Positions 1 through 9,052 of a stretch of DNA of 64,000 nucleotides are shown one piece after another (the stretch's first letter is position 1; the number at the start of each line of letters is the position of its first letter). The stretch lies in assembly GCA_910589555.1 (NCBI GenBank), contig CAJUTE010000003.1, forward strand, positions 1-64,000, written 5' to 3'. The DNA comes from an uncultured Muribaculum sp. Lineage in GTDB: Bacteria; Bacteroidota; Bacteroidia; Bacteroidales; Muribaculaceae. Below the pieces are notes generated by a model. That model worked only from the letters and a program-made list of their open reading frames with translations. It was not told where the DNA came from and did no database searches. The position numbers and the translations under genes were made by a program.

Positions 1-2
1 CG

Positions 3-311
3 ACCTCATGGCTGAGATCGGCTGGAATATTACGTAACTTCGATGAAAGTTATAGATTAATAGAGGAGAGCTCTAAAAAAGCTGAGATTCTTGATGTGGC
101 AATGCGACTTGTGGAATCGTCTTTAAGAGATGAAGGATGCATAGCTTATGATGCCTTCACAAGCATCAGCCGCGACGATGTTATAATGATTTGTGAAACA
201 TGGAAAGACGAAAAGTCGCTTAAAAAACATGAGGAGTCAGAGCATTTCCGTCGTTTGGTGCCAAAGCTTCAGGAACTCGGCACATTGACTCTTGAAAAAT
301 TTGATTTTTAA
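3..311 (+). CDS. Antibiotic biosynthesis monooxygenase (ABM) domain protein, 5' end outside window
   Basis: The reading frame is open from the window edge to the stop at 309-311, so the gene probably begins upstream; a GTG at 96 is the only start-like codon inside. The C-terminal 70 residues match the small ferredoxin-like ABM family (SLRDEGCIAYD, then MICETWKDE, then EHFRRLVPKL). These dimeric proteins are usually about 95-105 residues; some are quinol or haem oxygenases and many have no known substrate. The residues before the conserved part (RNFDESYRLIEESSKKAE) do not resemble the usual MIRLN-type first strand, so the N-terminus may be divergent or part of a longer fusion. A hairpin terminator follows at 420-450. 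Family assignment is fairly safe; function is unknown. Confidence 0.7.
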   Translation, partial: TSWLRSAGILRNFDESYRLIEESSKKAEILDVAMRLVESSLRDEGCIAYDAFTSISRDDVIMICETWKDEKSLKKHEESEHFRRLVPKLQELGTLTLEKFDF

Positions 312-419
312 ACAAGATGCCGAGCTAAAGCCTATCGGGAACAAAACAATTATTTTTCCCACATATAACAGTGATTCTAAAGATTGAAAGGGGAGTATCA
401 ATTCTTCCTAATATATTGA

Positions 420-454
420 AAGTCATGATCCGATTCTTGGGTCATGACTTTTTT
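420..454 (+). terminator. Rho-independent terminator after the ABM gene
   Basis: Perfect 9-bp inverted repeat AAGTCATGA (420-428) and TCATGACTT (442-450), followed by a T run to 454. It ends the plus-strand ABM gene. In the other direction the T run is weak, so it is a poorer terminator for the convergent pseudouridine synthase. Confidence 0.8.
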
Positions 455-462
455 ACGTTGAT

Positions 463-1143
463 TCACTCGTTGCATCCCGAAGCGAGCGCTTTCCACAGAT
501 TGTCATCGGGGAGCGGTGCTGTAACATCGATTTCCTTTCCGCTCACCGGGTGGATGAATTCTATTCGGTGGGCAATAAGCGATATGCTGCCGTCAGGATT
601 GCTTCGTTTATCTCCATATTTAAGATCTCCCTTTATGGGACATCCTATGGAGGAAAGCTGCACCCTGATCTGATGTTTTCTACCTGTCATGAGGTTTATT
701 TCAAGCAGATGGTAGCGTTCTGAAGAAGCTATGTGACGGTAGGAGAGTATGGCTTTCTGAGAGCCTTTTTTTTCAATCGGCGATGCATACGACTTATTGT
801 TGCGTTCTACCGACGTGATATAGTGGGTAAGAGTGTCTTCTTGTTTTGGAGGAGCATTGCGGGTTATTGCCCAGTATGTTTTTTTCACCTCTCCGTTTCG
901 AAACATTTCATTCAACCGAGCCAATGCCTTGGAGGTCTTTGCGAAGATGACCAGTCCGCCAACCGGTCGGTCAAGTCTGTGCACTACGCCGCAAAACACA
1001 TTTCCGGGTTTATTGTATTTTACTTTCAGCCACTCTTTGAGTTCCTCTACCAACGGTCGATCTCCGGTTTTATCCCCTTGCACGATCTCTCCGGGAACTT
1101 TATTTACTATAAGCAGATGATTATCCTCGTATATAACTTCCAT
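463..1143 (-). CDS. RluA-family RNA pseudouridine synthase
   Basis: 226-residue RluA-type pseudouridine synthase that isomerises uridine in rRNA or tRNA. The catalytic motif HRLDRPVGG is at about residues 55-63, with the active-site Asp. The later motif GRKHQIRVQL is also typical. There is no N-terminal S4 domain, as in the short single-domain members of Bacteroidales, so the exact target base cannot be named. The gene lies 15 bp past the phosphoglucomutase terminator and I find no TAnnTTTG element of its own, so it may depend on read-through from pgm. Confidence 0.88.
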   Translation of the reverse strand: MEVIYEDNHLLIVNKVPGEIVQGDKTGDRPLVEELKEWLKVKYNKPGNVFCGVVHRLDRPVGGLVIFAKTSKALARLNEMFRNGEVKKTYWAITRNAPPKQEDTLTHYITSVERNNKSYASPIEKKGSQKAILSYRHIASSERYHLLEINLMTGRKHQIRVQLSSIGCPIKGDLKYGDKRSNPDGSISLIAHRIEFIHPVSGKEIDVTAPLPDDNLWKALASGCNE

Positions 1144-1158
1144 ATCCTGATTTAAAAA

Positions 1159-1193
1159 GATGAAGAACCGGGATTTTCTCCCGACTCTTCATC
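1159..1193 (-). terminator. Terminator between phosphoglucomutase and pseudouridine synthase genes
   Basis: Inverted repeat GATGAAGA (1159-1166) and TCTTCATC (1186-1193) with an inner CCGGGA/TCCCG stem. On the minus strand the stem runs into TTTTTAAAT. It sits just after the phosphoglucomutase stop and ends 15 bp before the pseudouridine synthase start. Confidence 0.75.
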
Positions 1194-1215
1194 AATAAGC
1201 GTTATAATCTGTAGA

Positions 1216-2967
1216 TTAGTCGATACCAAGATCTTTCTTGATAGCTTCAATCTTGGCGTTTGCCTCATCGTTGGCTTTCTGGTAGTCAGCATTTGTTTTC
1301 ATGACACCCTTCACCTCGATGTAGAATTTAATCTTAGGCTCAGTTCCTGACGGACGCACAGATACCTTAGTGCCATCCTCAGTGAAATATTGAAGCACAT
1401 TGCTTGTGGTGGGGAAGTCCATCTTTGTCACTTCGCCAGTCTTGAGATTCTTGCAATTAAGATCGATGTAGTCTTTCACGAGCACGACATCGCTTCCGCC
1501 AAGTTGCTTGGGAGGATTGGCACGGAATTCCTTCATTATAGCGATAATCTCTTCAGCTCCTGACTTTCCTTTTCTCACCAATGACACTCCGGCTTCGTGA
1601 GAGTAGCCATACTTGATATAGATATCCTGAAGCATCTGCAGGAAGTTCATGTTCTTGGTCTTAGCCCAGGCGAGAGCTTCTGCCATCAATGAGATTGCCG
1701 ATACAGCGTCTTTATCACGGCAGAATTCTTCAGCAAGGAATCCATAGCTTTCTTCGCCACCGCCAAGATAGCGACCGATGCCTTCGTTTTCGCGTATCAC
1801 AGCTGCAATCCATTTGAAGCCGGTGTAGCAGTCATACATTTTGAAGCCATTCTGATCAGCGATAGACTTGATGGTCTCTGTTGTCACGATAGTCTTGACG
1901 ATATACTCCTTGCCGGTGATTTTGCCGAGTTCCTTATTACGTGTCATGATGTAGTTCAACAGAATCATCACAATCTGATTTCCATTGATGAGCACATACT
2001 CTCCATTGTCATCACGAAGCACACATCCTATGCGGTCGGCATCGGGGTCAGAGGCAAGAATAAGATCAGCATTTACCTCTTTAGCCTTTGCGATAGCCAT
2101 TGCCATTGCCGAAGGAACTTCGGGATTGGGTGATACTACGGTAGGGAAGTCGCCGCTTGTCACATCCTGTTCAGGTACATTAATGATGTTGGTGAAACCG
2201 TAGTTGCGCAGTGACTCCGGAATCAAATGAACACCTGTTCCGTGAATAGGAGTGTATACTATCTTAAGATCGTGGTATTGTTTTACTGCCTCGGGGCTTA
2301 ATTGCAAACCTTTGATCTCAGCAAGGAATTTCTCATCCACATCTCTTCCGATGATCTGGATCTTAGACTTATCACCCTCAAACTTGATTTCGTCCACGCC
2401 GCTGATCTTGTTTACATAGTCAATGATGTTGACGTCATGGGGGGATATGATCTGAGCGCCGTCAGCCCAATATGCCTTATATCCGTTATACTCTTTCGGA
2501 TTGTGTGATGCAGTGATATTAACACCACTCTGGCATCCAAGCAGTCGGATAGCATAAGACAATTCCGGAGTAGGACGGAAGCTGTCAAACAGATAAACCT
2601 TGATTCCGTTGGCTGAGAATATATCGGCAACAGTTTCCGCGAAGAAACGGCTGTTGTTTCTCACGTCGTGGCCCACAACAACTGAGATTTCCGGAAGTTC
2701 CTTGAATGCAACTTTCAGATAATTGGCGAGACCCTGAGTAGCCGCGCCCACTGTATATTTGTTCATGCGGTTGGATCCTGCGCCCATAATTCCACGCAGA
2801 CCGCCGGTTCCGAATTCGAGATCGCGATAGAAAGAATCAATCAATTCTGACTTATCTTCAGCCTCAAGCATGCGTTTTACTTCGGTTTTTGTCTCTTCAT
2901 CGTAGCCATTTCCAAGCCAAAGATTGGCTTTTTCAGTAACTACTTTCATCAATTCTTCATTCTCCAT
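1216..2967 (-). CDS. pgm: Phosphoglucomutase/phosphomannomutase
   Basis: 583-residue alpha-D-phosphohexomutase that interconverts hexose 1- and 6-phosphates in the cytoplasm, feeding glycogen, nucleotide-sugar and envelope polysaccharide synthesis. All four family motifs are visible: phosphoserine loop TASHNPKEYNG, metal loop DPDADRIG, sugar loop GGGEESYGF and phosphate-binding loop RPSGTEPKIKFY near the end. I place the start at the ATG at 2965-2967 (MENEELMK). A longer frame with a TTG at 3012 begins inside the promoter element TATCTTTG and is rejected. Length fits the PgcA/Pgm2-like subgroup. Whether it prefers glucose or mannose phosphate cannot be told. Confidence 0.92.
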   Translation of the reverse strand: MENEELMKVVTEKANLWLGNGYDEETKTEVKRMLEAEDKSELIDSFYRDLEFGTGGLRGIMGAGSNRMNKYTVGAATQGLANYLKVAFKELPEISVVVGHDVRNNSRFFAETVADIFSANGIKVYLFDSFRPTPELSYAIRLLGCQSGVNITASHNPKEYNGYKAYWADGAQIISPHDVNIIDYVNKISGVDEIKFEGDKSKIQIIGRDVDEKFLAEIKGLQLSPEAVKQYHDLKIVYTPIHGTGVHLIPESLRNYGFTNIINVPEQDVTSGDFPTVVSPNPEVPSAMAMAIAKAKEVNADLILASDPDADRIGCVLRDDNGEYVLINGNQIVMILLNYIMTRNKELGKITGKEYIVKTIVTTETIKSIADQNGFKMYDCYTGFKWIAAVIRENEGIGRYLGGGEESYGFLAEEFCRDKDAVSAISLMAEALAWAKTKNMNFLQMLQDIYIKYGYSHEAGVSLVRKGKSGAEEIIAIMKEFRANPPKQLGGSDVVLVKDYIDLNCKNLKTGEVTKMDFPTTSNVLQYFTEDGTKVSVRPSGTEPKIKFYIEVKGVMKTNADYQKANDEANAKIEAIKKDLGID

Positions 2968-3009
2968 AATGGTATTATATGTTTTGGTTGAATTATATTT
3001 CGTGTATCG

Positions 3010-3017
3010 CAAAGATA
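3010..3017 (-). promoter_or_regulatory. TAnnTTTG promoter element of pgm
   Basis: TATCTTTG on the minus strand, with a TTTG about 20 bases further upstream as a -33 element. It matches the Bacteroidota sigma-ABfr consensus. The predicted leader to the ATG at 2967 is about 40 nt. Confidence 0.75.
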
Positions 3018-3099
3018 ACAGTTTGAAAATTCAATACCAAATGTGAGGGGAAATTTCTTGGTATAATTTATGCGAATTATAGTAATTAATTGTAGATAT

Positions 3100-4770
3100 T
3101 CACCATTTGAAGGCATTTTTGTATGTGGCAGCGTTGCCGCAATTATCTGTGACCACGACTTCAAGCTCATGGCGTGTGCCTTTGGCGAAACGGGAGGCGT
3201 CCATTACGAAGCTCAATCGCCCGGTTTTGCCATCAAGTTCAAACAGTGCGAATTTTCCGTCAATCTTGCCTATATATGACTTTACACCGCTCAAATTATC
3301 GCGTATGATCATGCTTATCTTGCCTCTCACACCCCATTTGGCAGGCATTTCCGGAGTTATGACAGGAGCAACCGTGTCGACAGACACGGCAAATTTTCCC
3401 AATGCCGAGGGGGTCGCTGTGAGAACCCCGTTTTCATATTTTGAGTCAACACGATTCCTTCGTTTCCCGTTTATTCTTACGAATACAAGTTTTTCAGGAT
3501 TCATGCCCCATGCGTCATCTGACCTAACCTCTACCATATATTCTCCCGATACCGGAATTGAAGCGGTGCCTATGCTGTAGACCGGTGAAAGATATTCCGG
3601 TGAAGGGGTTTGCTCCAGCGTGAAGTCTACATTGTCGTAGAATGTGTGTGGCTTAAAGGTCACACTTATTCCATCTTTATGTATGGTGTTTTTGCCATCA
3701 TAGAACAATAGATCGCCTACATAACCGGTTTCCTTGATCGGCATTCTTTTGCCTCTTATCGTGAACGGAAGTCGTGTGGTGTTGCCATGCTCATCGGTCA
3801 ATGTCCATTCACATTTATAATCACGTTCTTCGTCGATATTGATCACTCCGTTATTATCGGCTGCGATCATCCCCGACAACGGATTTGACTCAGGAACTTT
3901 GGTCCACATCATCCAGGAATTATTTCTCACTCCTCCCGAATAATCCACAAGAGTATTTATAGCCCGTGTGTCGTTGAAATCATACTTGTCAATCACACGT
4001 GAATAAACGGTCGTGCCGTCCACATCCAGCGATAACTTCTTAACGCCGTATATATTGGTCGTGTTTGACATCTTATCATAAGCCTTTATTGCCGGAATAA
4101 CTTTTCCCCATGCCACAAACGGTTGTGAGAATTTTGCAGACACGCGTGTGTCGGGAGCATTGCTGACAGTCCCGAAGCCATCTTCTTGATATAAGGCTAT
4201 GGACCGGACTTCAGGAGCGACGGTATCCTTTATGTATTCTTTATAATAGGGGAGCGGATCCATAGTCTCACCGGTTGCCGTGTCGCGCACATCCATGTGG
4301 AGATGCGGACCTCCGGAGGAACCGGAATTCCCACTGAGCGCTATTTTCTCACCGCGTTTCACCGGAATCTCACCGGGAGCAAACTCAAGATCAATCGAGA
4401 ATGTCTCGCCGGCATATTGCCTGTCACGCACCGGAGCGTCAATTTTAGGTGAGAACGAAAGCAGGTGTCCGTAAACGGTGGTGATGCCCAATGAGGGATG
4501 GGTGACATATATGGCTCTGCCGAATCCCCATGGAGAAACCGTAACTCGCGACACATATCCGTCTTCAGCGGCATATATCGGGAGTCCGGTTCTGCCCTGA
4601 GTCTTTATGTCGATTCCTGAATGGAAATGGTTGCTGCGCAATTCACCGAAATTTCCGCTCAGCAGTATGGGTATGTCCACCGGCTTTGCAAGCTTCGGGA
4701 GCTCATCGCTATAAGCAGATAATGGCAACGCTAAGGTTGCCATCATCCAATATTTTAACGCCTGTTTCAT
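3100..4770 (-). CDS. M23-family metallopeptidase, secreted
   Basis: 556-residue exported protein with an N-terminal signal peptide (ALKYWMMATLALPLSAYS). The LytM/M23 fold lies at about residues 30-180, with zinc-binding motifs HSGID and GPHLHMD, both intact. M23 enzymes cut peptide cross-links in peptidoglycan. The remaining 350 residues look like beta-rich domains and have no motif I can name. The start overlaps the stop of the upstream DUF3332 gene by one base (TGATG), which suggests translational coupling. It is the last gene of the run starting with cdsA. The substrate bond is unknown. Confidence 0.88.
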   Translation of the reverse strand: MKQALKYWMMATLALPLSAYSDELPKLAKPVDIPILLSGNFGELRSNHFHSGIDIKTQGRTGLPIYAAEDGYVSRVTVSPWGFGRAIYVTHPSLGITTVYGHLLSFSPKIDAPVRDRQYAGETFSIDLEFAPGEIPVKRGEKIALSGNSGSSGGPHLHMDVRDTATGETMDPLPYYKEYIKDTVAPEVRSIALYQEDGFGTVSNAPDTRVSAKFSQPFVAWGKVIPAIKAYDKMSNTTNIYGVKKLSLDVDGTTVYSRVIDKYDFNDTRAINTLVDYSGGVRNNSWMMWTKVPESNPLSGMIAADNNGVINIDEERDYKCEWTLTDEHGNTTRLPFTIRGKRMPIKETGYVGDLLFYDGKNTIHKDGISVTFKPHTFYDNVDFTLEQTPSPEYLSPVYSIGTASIPVSGEYMVEVRSDDAWGMNPEKLVFVRINGKRRNRVDSKYENGVLTATPSALGKFAVSVDTVAPVITPEMPAKWGVRGKISMIIRDNLSGVKSYIGKIDGKFALFELDGKTGRLSFVMDASRFAKGTRHELEVVVTDNCGNAATYKNAFKW

Positions 4771-5321
4771 CAACGGGCAGCCATAAATGCATTAGCCACC
4801 GCCATCTGCTGATATGCAAAGACGCCATCCTGCGACAATTCCACCATCTGCATGCTGCCATCGGGGGTGAGCATTTCCACATGGGTGTCATCGATGAAAG
4901 TCATCAGCTTGTAGCTGTCGCTGTCATTAACTCTCACGCTCCAGGATGAATCGTTGCTGTCAAAGTCAAGATGCACGACACTGTTGTCATTCTCGCTTGT
5001 GATGGTGTATCCATTCTTATCGCATTTCACGAGGTACTTTCCGTCCTGTCCTTCGATCACCTTAGTGCCACAAGCGATAGGATTGTTTCCGCTCCAGAAT
5101 TCAATGCTGTTGAATACAATGACATCGGCAAGAGCTGAGACCTCATATACCGGAATGATCCAGAATGCAAAGAATACAAGCTCATTTACGAATTTATTGC
5201 TGATAGTCTTATTCCAAGCAAGCAACTTGTTGGTCAAGGCAAAATTTCCGATACATGAAGTTGTGAGCATTGAACCGCATAACGCTAATACGATAGCCAC
5301 ACTTAAATATTTCTTTCTCAT
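4770..5321 (-). CDS. DUF3332-family lipoprotein
   Basis: 183 residues with a lipoprotein-type signal: MRKKYLSVAIVLALCGSMLTTSC, with Cys23 as likely lipidation site. A conserved segment follows with TNKLLAWNKTISNKFVNELVF, then a hydrophobic stretch. This pattern is that of DUF3332, a family common in Bacteroidota and of unknown function. It lies between an MltF-like transglycosylase and an M23 peptidase with tight spacing, which points to an envelope role, but that is inference only. Confidence 0.8.
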   Translation of the reverse strand: MRKKYLSVAIVLALCGSMLTTSCIGNFALTNKLLAWNKTISNKFVNELVFFAFWIIPVYEVSALADVIVFNSIEFWSGNNPIACGTKVIEGQDGKYLVKCDKNGYTITSENDNSVVHLDFDSNDSSWSVRVNDSDSYKLMTFIDDTHVEMLTPDGSMQMVELSQDGVFAYQQMAVANAFMAAR

Positions 5322-5348
5322 AATTAATAAAATGGGGTTAGGTTAATA

Positions 5349-6725
5349 TTATGCAGGGATTTGCTTCCTTGCCTGATCATATACATTTAGAATCTTTTTC
5401 ACATATCCCACAGGTTCCTTACCACGGGCATATCCGAATTTGACCACCGGATCATTGTAATATTTAGCATCTGATTTCAACAAAATCATCTGCTCGACAT
5501 TATCTTTCCATTTGGTAGGGTCTTTGCCATATTTCTTTGCCAACGCGATGCCGTCATATACATGGGCTATTCCCACATTGTAAGCGGCAAGTACAAATTT
5601 TTTACGTTCCTCGGGGTCGCTTACATGTTTTGAAAGCCACTTGTCGAGATCCTTCAGGATTTTCACTGAGGTTTTTATGCTCGCCTCAGGATTATTCATC
5701 GCCTTAGCCGAGAGCCCATATCCTTTAGCCGTGCGTGGCATGATCTGCATAAGTCCGCGAGCGCCTGCCCACGACCTGGCATTGGGGTTGAAGTTGCTTT
5801 CAGCAAATGACTGTGAAGCAAGAAGCCTCCAGTCCCAATCAATCTCCTTGGCATATTTCTTGAATAGGTTGTCATATTTTGACATTGCTCCTTTCGACAG
5901 ATCTATCTGATAGTTATAGCCACCTTTGCTGAGTTCAAAATAGCGCTTCATCAGATTTTCCTGCTCGTCTTTAGGCGCGTTTCCGGCAATCCAGCTGTCG
6001 ATAGAGTCAGCGAGCCATGACATTCTTGGACTCACGCCCCATGATGCTCTTTGGGGGAAGCTGATCTCAAGGCTAATGTCAAGCGCGTTGTAGTAGGTTT
6101 TGTTAATCTGGGCAACATCCGAGTCTATCACCGTCAAAGGTATTTTTCCTGAACTTACCATCTCGATCATATCCTCAGTTATCAAGGTGTCAATATCGAC
6201 AGTATGGATTGTGATGCCGCCGCCAAGCTCATCATTGAGGTTGGCGAGGCGATGCTGATACTTTGAGTCCTTTTCCACATATATCTCCTTGCCCACAAGC
6301 TGTGTCACGTCAGTGATGAGAGAATCGACCGATTTAGGCTGTACCAATACCTGATGAGATATGTTTTCCGGGCCACAAGGTATTATTTTGTCCTTATATT
6401 CGGCAGTAAGTGGAATTTCATAGGCGGCAACATCTATTTCGCCGTTTTTCACCATGGCAAGCAGTGTCGACAGATTCGGTGCTACGACCAGATCCATCGC
6501 CATTCCCTTTGACTCGCAGAAATTGTTGATCAACTCATAGTCATACCCCATTTTTTCTTCACGATATATGAAGTAGGAGGTAGGGCTGTAGAGAGTGCCT
6601 ACACGCAAGGTGTCAGGAAATTTTCCACTGCTTGCCGATGATGAGCCGCTTTTCCCTTTACAGCAAGCGACAGTCAAAGCTATTGCCACTGTGAAAAGGA
6701 TTGCGAACCATCTGAATTTATTCAT
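5349..6725 (-). CDS. mltF: MltF-like membrane-bound lytic transglycosylase
   Basis: 458-residue lipoprotein (lipobox LTVAC at about residues 17-21). An N-terminal periplasmic solute-binding (SBP_bac_3) domain covers about residues 40-270, beginning LRVGTLYSPTSYF. A C-terminal SLT domain covers about 285-450. The catalytic Glu is in SFAESNFNPNARS, followed by GARGLMQIMPRTA, a classic SLT block, and later AAYNVG. Such enzymes cleave the MurNAc-GlcNAc bond to form anhydro-muropeptides; in MltF the binding domain regulates the catalytic one. The gene lies 27 bp upstream of DUF3332 and 39 bp downstream of purM. A second binding-domain protein without SLT is at 14021-14842. Confidence 0.9.
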   Translation of the reverse strand: MNKFRWFAILFTVAIALTVACCKGKSGSSSASSGKFPDTLRVGTLYSPTSYFIYREEKMGYDYELINNFCESKGMAMDLVVAPNLSTLLAMVKNGEIDVAAYEIPLTAEYKDKIIPCGPENISHQVLVQPKSVDSLITDVTQLVGKEIYVEKDSKYQHRLANLNDELGGGITIHTVDIDTLITEDMIEMVSSGKIPLTVIDSDVAQINKTYYNALDISLEISFPQRASWGVSPRMSWLADSIDSWIAGNAPKDEQENLMKRYFELSKGGYNYQIDLSKGAMSKYDNLFKKYAKEIDWDWRLLASQSFAESNFNPNARSWAGARGLMQIMPRTAKGYGLSAKAMNNPEASIKTSVKILKDLDKWLSKHVSDPEERKKFVLAAYNVGIAHVYDGIALAKKYGKDPTKWKDNVEQMILLKSDAKYYNDPVVKFGYARGKEPVGYVKKILNVYDQARKQIPA

Positions 6726-6764
6726 TATGTGTATGTTAGGTTTTGTTTATTAAAATGTGTGTGA

Positions 6765-7931
6765 TCAGTATTCAAAAGTGCCTTTTTCCGAAATGATTGT
6801 AAGCTTGTTGGAATCAGCATCTTCCACACGTCCTACAATACGAGCCGGTATGCCCATGGATTCCGATATTTCAATCACTTTTGCCGCTTTGTCGGGCGAC
6901 AGGTAGATCTCCATGCGATGACCCATGTTGAATACTTTATACATCTCTTTCCAGTCGGTTCCTGATTCACGCTGTATCATGTCAAACAATGGAGGAACAG
7001 GGAAGAGATTGTCTTTAATCACGTGTTTGTCAGTGACAAAATGCATTACCTTAGTCTGAGCGCCACCTGAACAGTGAACCATGCCATGAATGTCGGAACG
7101 CATTTCATCGAGCAATTTCTTTATGACGGGAGCATAAGTACGAGTGGGCGACAATACGAGCTTGCCGGCATTAAGCGGAGTGCCCTCAACATTGTCGAGC
7201 AGTTTCATCGAGCCGGAATATACGAGCTCTTCAGGAACGGCGGCGTCATAGCTTTCGGGGTATTTTTCGGCAAGTGAATGGTCGAAAACGTCATGGCGAG
7301 CCGAGGTCAATCCATTTGATCCCATTCCGCCATTATATTCCTTTTCATAGGCAGCAGTTCCGTAGCTTGCGAGACCCACAATCACATCACCGCCTTTTAT
7401 ATTGGCATTATCAATCACATCACTACGCTTCATGCGGCAAGTGACAGTACTGTCAACGATTATCGTGCGAACGAGATCGCCCACATCGGCAGTTTCGCCA
7501 CCGGTGCTGTATATTGTTACACCCATCTCACGAAGTTCAGCGAGAAGTTCCTCAGTTCCGTTTATAATGGCTGCGATCACATCACCGCTGATAAGCATTT
7601 TATTGCGACCTATTGTAGAGCTTACAAGAATATTATCGGTTGCTCCAACACATAGCAAGTCATCAATATTCATTATAAGCGCATCTTGAGCTATGCCTTT
7701 CCAGACAGAAAGGTCCCCGGTCTCTTTCCAGTACATGTAAGCCAGAGATGACTTTGTTCCGGCTCCGTCAGCATGCATGATGTTGCAATACTCCGGATCG
7801 CCGCCAAGATAGTCGGGGATTATTTTACAAAAAGCTTTCGGAAATATACCTTTGTCAACATTCTTAATGGCGTTATGCACATCTTCTTTAGATGCGGAAA
7901 CTCCGCGTAAGTTGTATCGTTGATCGCTCAT
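6765..7931 (-). CDS. purM: Phosphoribosylformylglycinamidine cyclo-ligase (AIR synthase)
   Basis: 388-residue AIR synthase, which closes the imidazole ring of FGAM using ATP in de novo purine synthesis. Recognisable elements are the N-terminal ATP-binding segment around YNLRGVSASKEDVHNAI, HADGAGTKSSLAYMY, the INIDDLLCVGA-type block (NIDDLLCVGATDNI) and the late HCSGGAQTKVMHF. The length is above the roughly 345 residues of the E. coli enzyme and fits the longer Bacteroidota form. It sits 27 bp after cdsA, so it is probably co-transcribed with it. PurL and a PurF-like protein of the same pathway are at 44.5-49.7 kb. Confidence 0.92.
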   Translation of the reverse strand: MSDQRYNLRGVSASKEDVHNAIKNVDKGIFPKAFCKIIPDYLGGDPEYCNIMHADGAGTKSSLAYMYWKETGDLSVWKGIAQDALIMNIDDLLCVGATDNILVSSTIGRNKMLISGDVIAAIINGTEELLAELREMGVTIYSTGGETADVGDLVRTIIVDSTVTCRMKRSDVIDNANIKGGDVIVGLASYGTAAYEKEYNGGMGSNGLTSARHDVFDHSLAEKYPESYDAAVPEELVYSGSMKLLDNVEGTPLNAGKLVLSPTRTYAPVIKKLLDEMRSDIHGMVHCSGGAQTKVMHFVTDKHVIKDNLFPVPPLFDMIQRESGTDWKEMYKVFNMGHRMEIYLSPDKAAKVIEISESMGIPARIVGRVEDADSNKLTIISEKGTFEY

Positions 7932-7958
7932 GTGTAAATTTTTTATATTGTTTATTTA

Positions 7959-8768
7959 TTATCCGATTAAAATTAAATAGCATAGTGTTGCCGGTATCAC
8001 TAACAAAAGTGAGTCGATGCGGTCAAGAATGCCGCCATGTCCCGGAATGAGGTGGCCGGAATCCTTGACATCAAAGTTGCGTTTGAACATTGATTCAATC
8101 AAGTCGCCCCACGTCGAGAAGACAACTGCTACCAATGAGAATATTATAGCCTGAAGCATATTCATCGCAGTGAAGAAATCGGGAAGGAATGTCTCGATCA
8201 TTATCGCTGCAATCACGCATATCGTCAATCCACCCCAGAATCCTTCCCAAGACTTCTTGGGTGAAAGCCGCGGGAATAGACGATGCTTGCCGAGTAAACT
8301 TCCAACCACAAACGCTCCGGTGTCATTAAGCCATATAAAGATGAACATCGACAGGACAATTGCCGGAGAATAGGCATAAATGAACATCGACAAAGCCAAG
8401 GGGAGAGCCACATACATCTGTCCGAGCATCGAATATGCCAAATCTCTCATCGGAGTTTCTCCGGTGCGGTATAACTGAAATACCATGCGGCTGATGATGT
8501 AGAGCAGATATGCAGCGAGAATATACCGCGAATTAAAGAATATTGCCTGCCATGTTCCGGCAACCAGTATAATTCCGCCTATTGTGTCAATCGCTGTCTG
8601 AGAGAAGTTACGACGATTTGAGGAATGGAGATGATTCAGTTCCACAATGCCCAGTCCCGAGAGCAACGCGCATAAAGCTAAAAATGACCATTTGCCGGCA
8701 AGAATACCGCCAACAATCAGTCCCACATAGATTGCACCAGAAATGCTGCGCAATAAAATATTCTTCAT
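7959..8768 (-). CDS. cdsA: Phosphatidate cytidylyltransferase (CDP-diglyceride synthase)
   Basis: 269-residue polytopic membrane enzyme that makes CDP-diacylglycerol from phosphatidate and CTP, the branch point of phospholipid synthesis. Several hydrophobic helices are visible. The C-terminal CDS signature is intact: SMFKRNFDVKDSGHLIPGHG followed by GILDRIDSLL. I place the start at the ATG at 8766-8768 (MKNILLRS). A longer TTG-started frame from 8789 begins within the promoter element and is rejected. It is the first gene of a likely run through purM, mltF, DUF3332 and M23. Confidence 0.92.
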   Translation of the reverse strand: MKNILLRSISGAIYVGLIVGGILAGKWSFLALCALLSGLGIVELNHLHSSNRRNFSQTAIDTIGGIILVAGTWQAIFFNSRYILAAYLLYIISRMVFQLYRTGETPMRDLAYSMLGQMYVALPLALSMFIYAYSPAIVLSMFIFIWLNDTGAFVVGSLLGKHRLFPRLSPKKSWEGFWGGLTICVIAAIMIETFLPDFFTAMNMLQAIIFSLVAVVFSTWGDLIESMFKRNFDVKDSGHLIPGHGGILDRIDSLLLVIPATLCYLILIG

Positions 8769-8786
8769 TTCAAGAAAAAATTTCAG

Positions 8787-8794
8787 CAAAAGTA
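8787..8794 (-). promoter_or_regulatory. TAnnTTTG promoter element of cdsA
   Basis: TACTTTTG on the minus strand ending 18 bases before the cdsA ATG, giving a very short leader. It is the only good promoter I see for the five-gene run down to 3100. Confidence 0.6.
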
Positions 8795-8991
8795 CATAAA
8801 AAAAGTGATTTGCCGAAATTTTGACCTCACTTCTATCATTTATGCTTCATTAATAATCCGGGCTTATAACAATCGGAGAGGCAAAAAAGATTATGCGACA
8901 AACCATTTTTTTTGACACATTAACTCTTCAGAAACATAAAAGCAAGAGAAAAAATGACAGTAAAGAAGAGTGTTGTGGCGTATAAATACTA

Positions 8992-9026
8992 TCGCCGCCG
9001 AAAGCAATCTCATCTTCCGGCGGCGA
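8992..9026. other. GC-rich hairpin downstream of the esterase gene
   Basis: Perfect 9-bp inverted repeat TCGCCGCCG (8992-9000) and CGGCGGCGA (9018-9026), with GAAAG/CTTC extending it imperfectly. It lies 26 bp past the esterase stop. There is no clear T run on the minus strand, so it may stabilise the mRNA end rather than terminate. The rest of 8795-9052 is AT-rich with no gene I can support. Confidence 0.55.
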
Positions 9027-9052
9027 CAATCATTAGTTGGTTGTAATCAATA

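Noticed and set aside
1159..1193. Riboswitch before the pseudouridine synthase gene
   Set aside because: Only a simple terminator hairpin is present, with no aptamer-like multi-stem structure.
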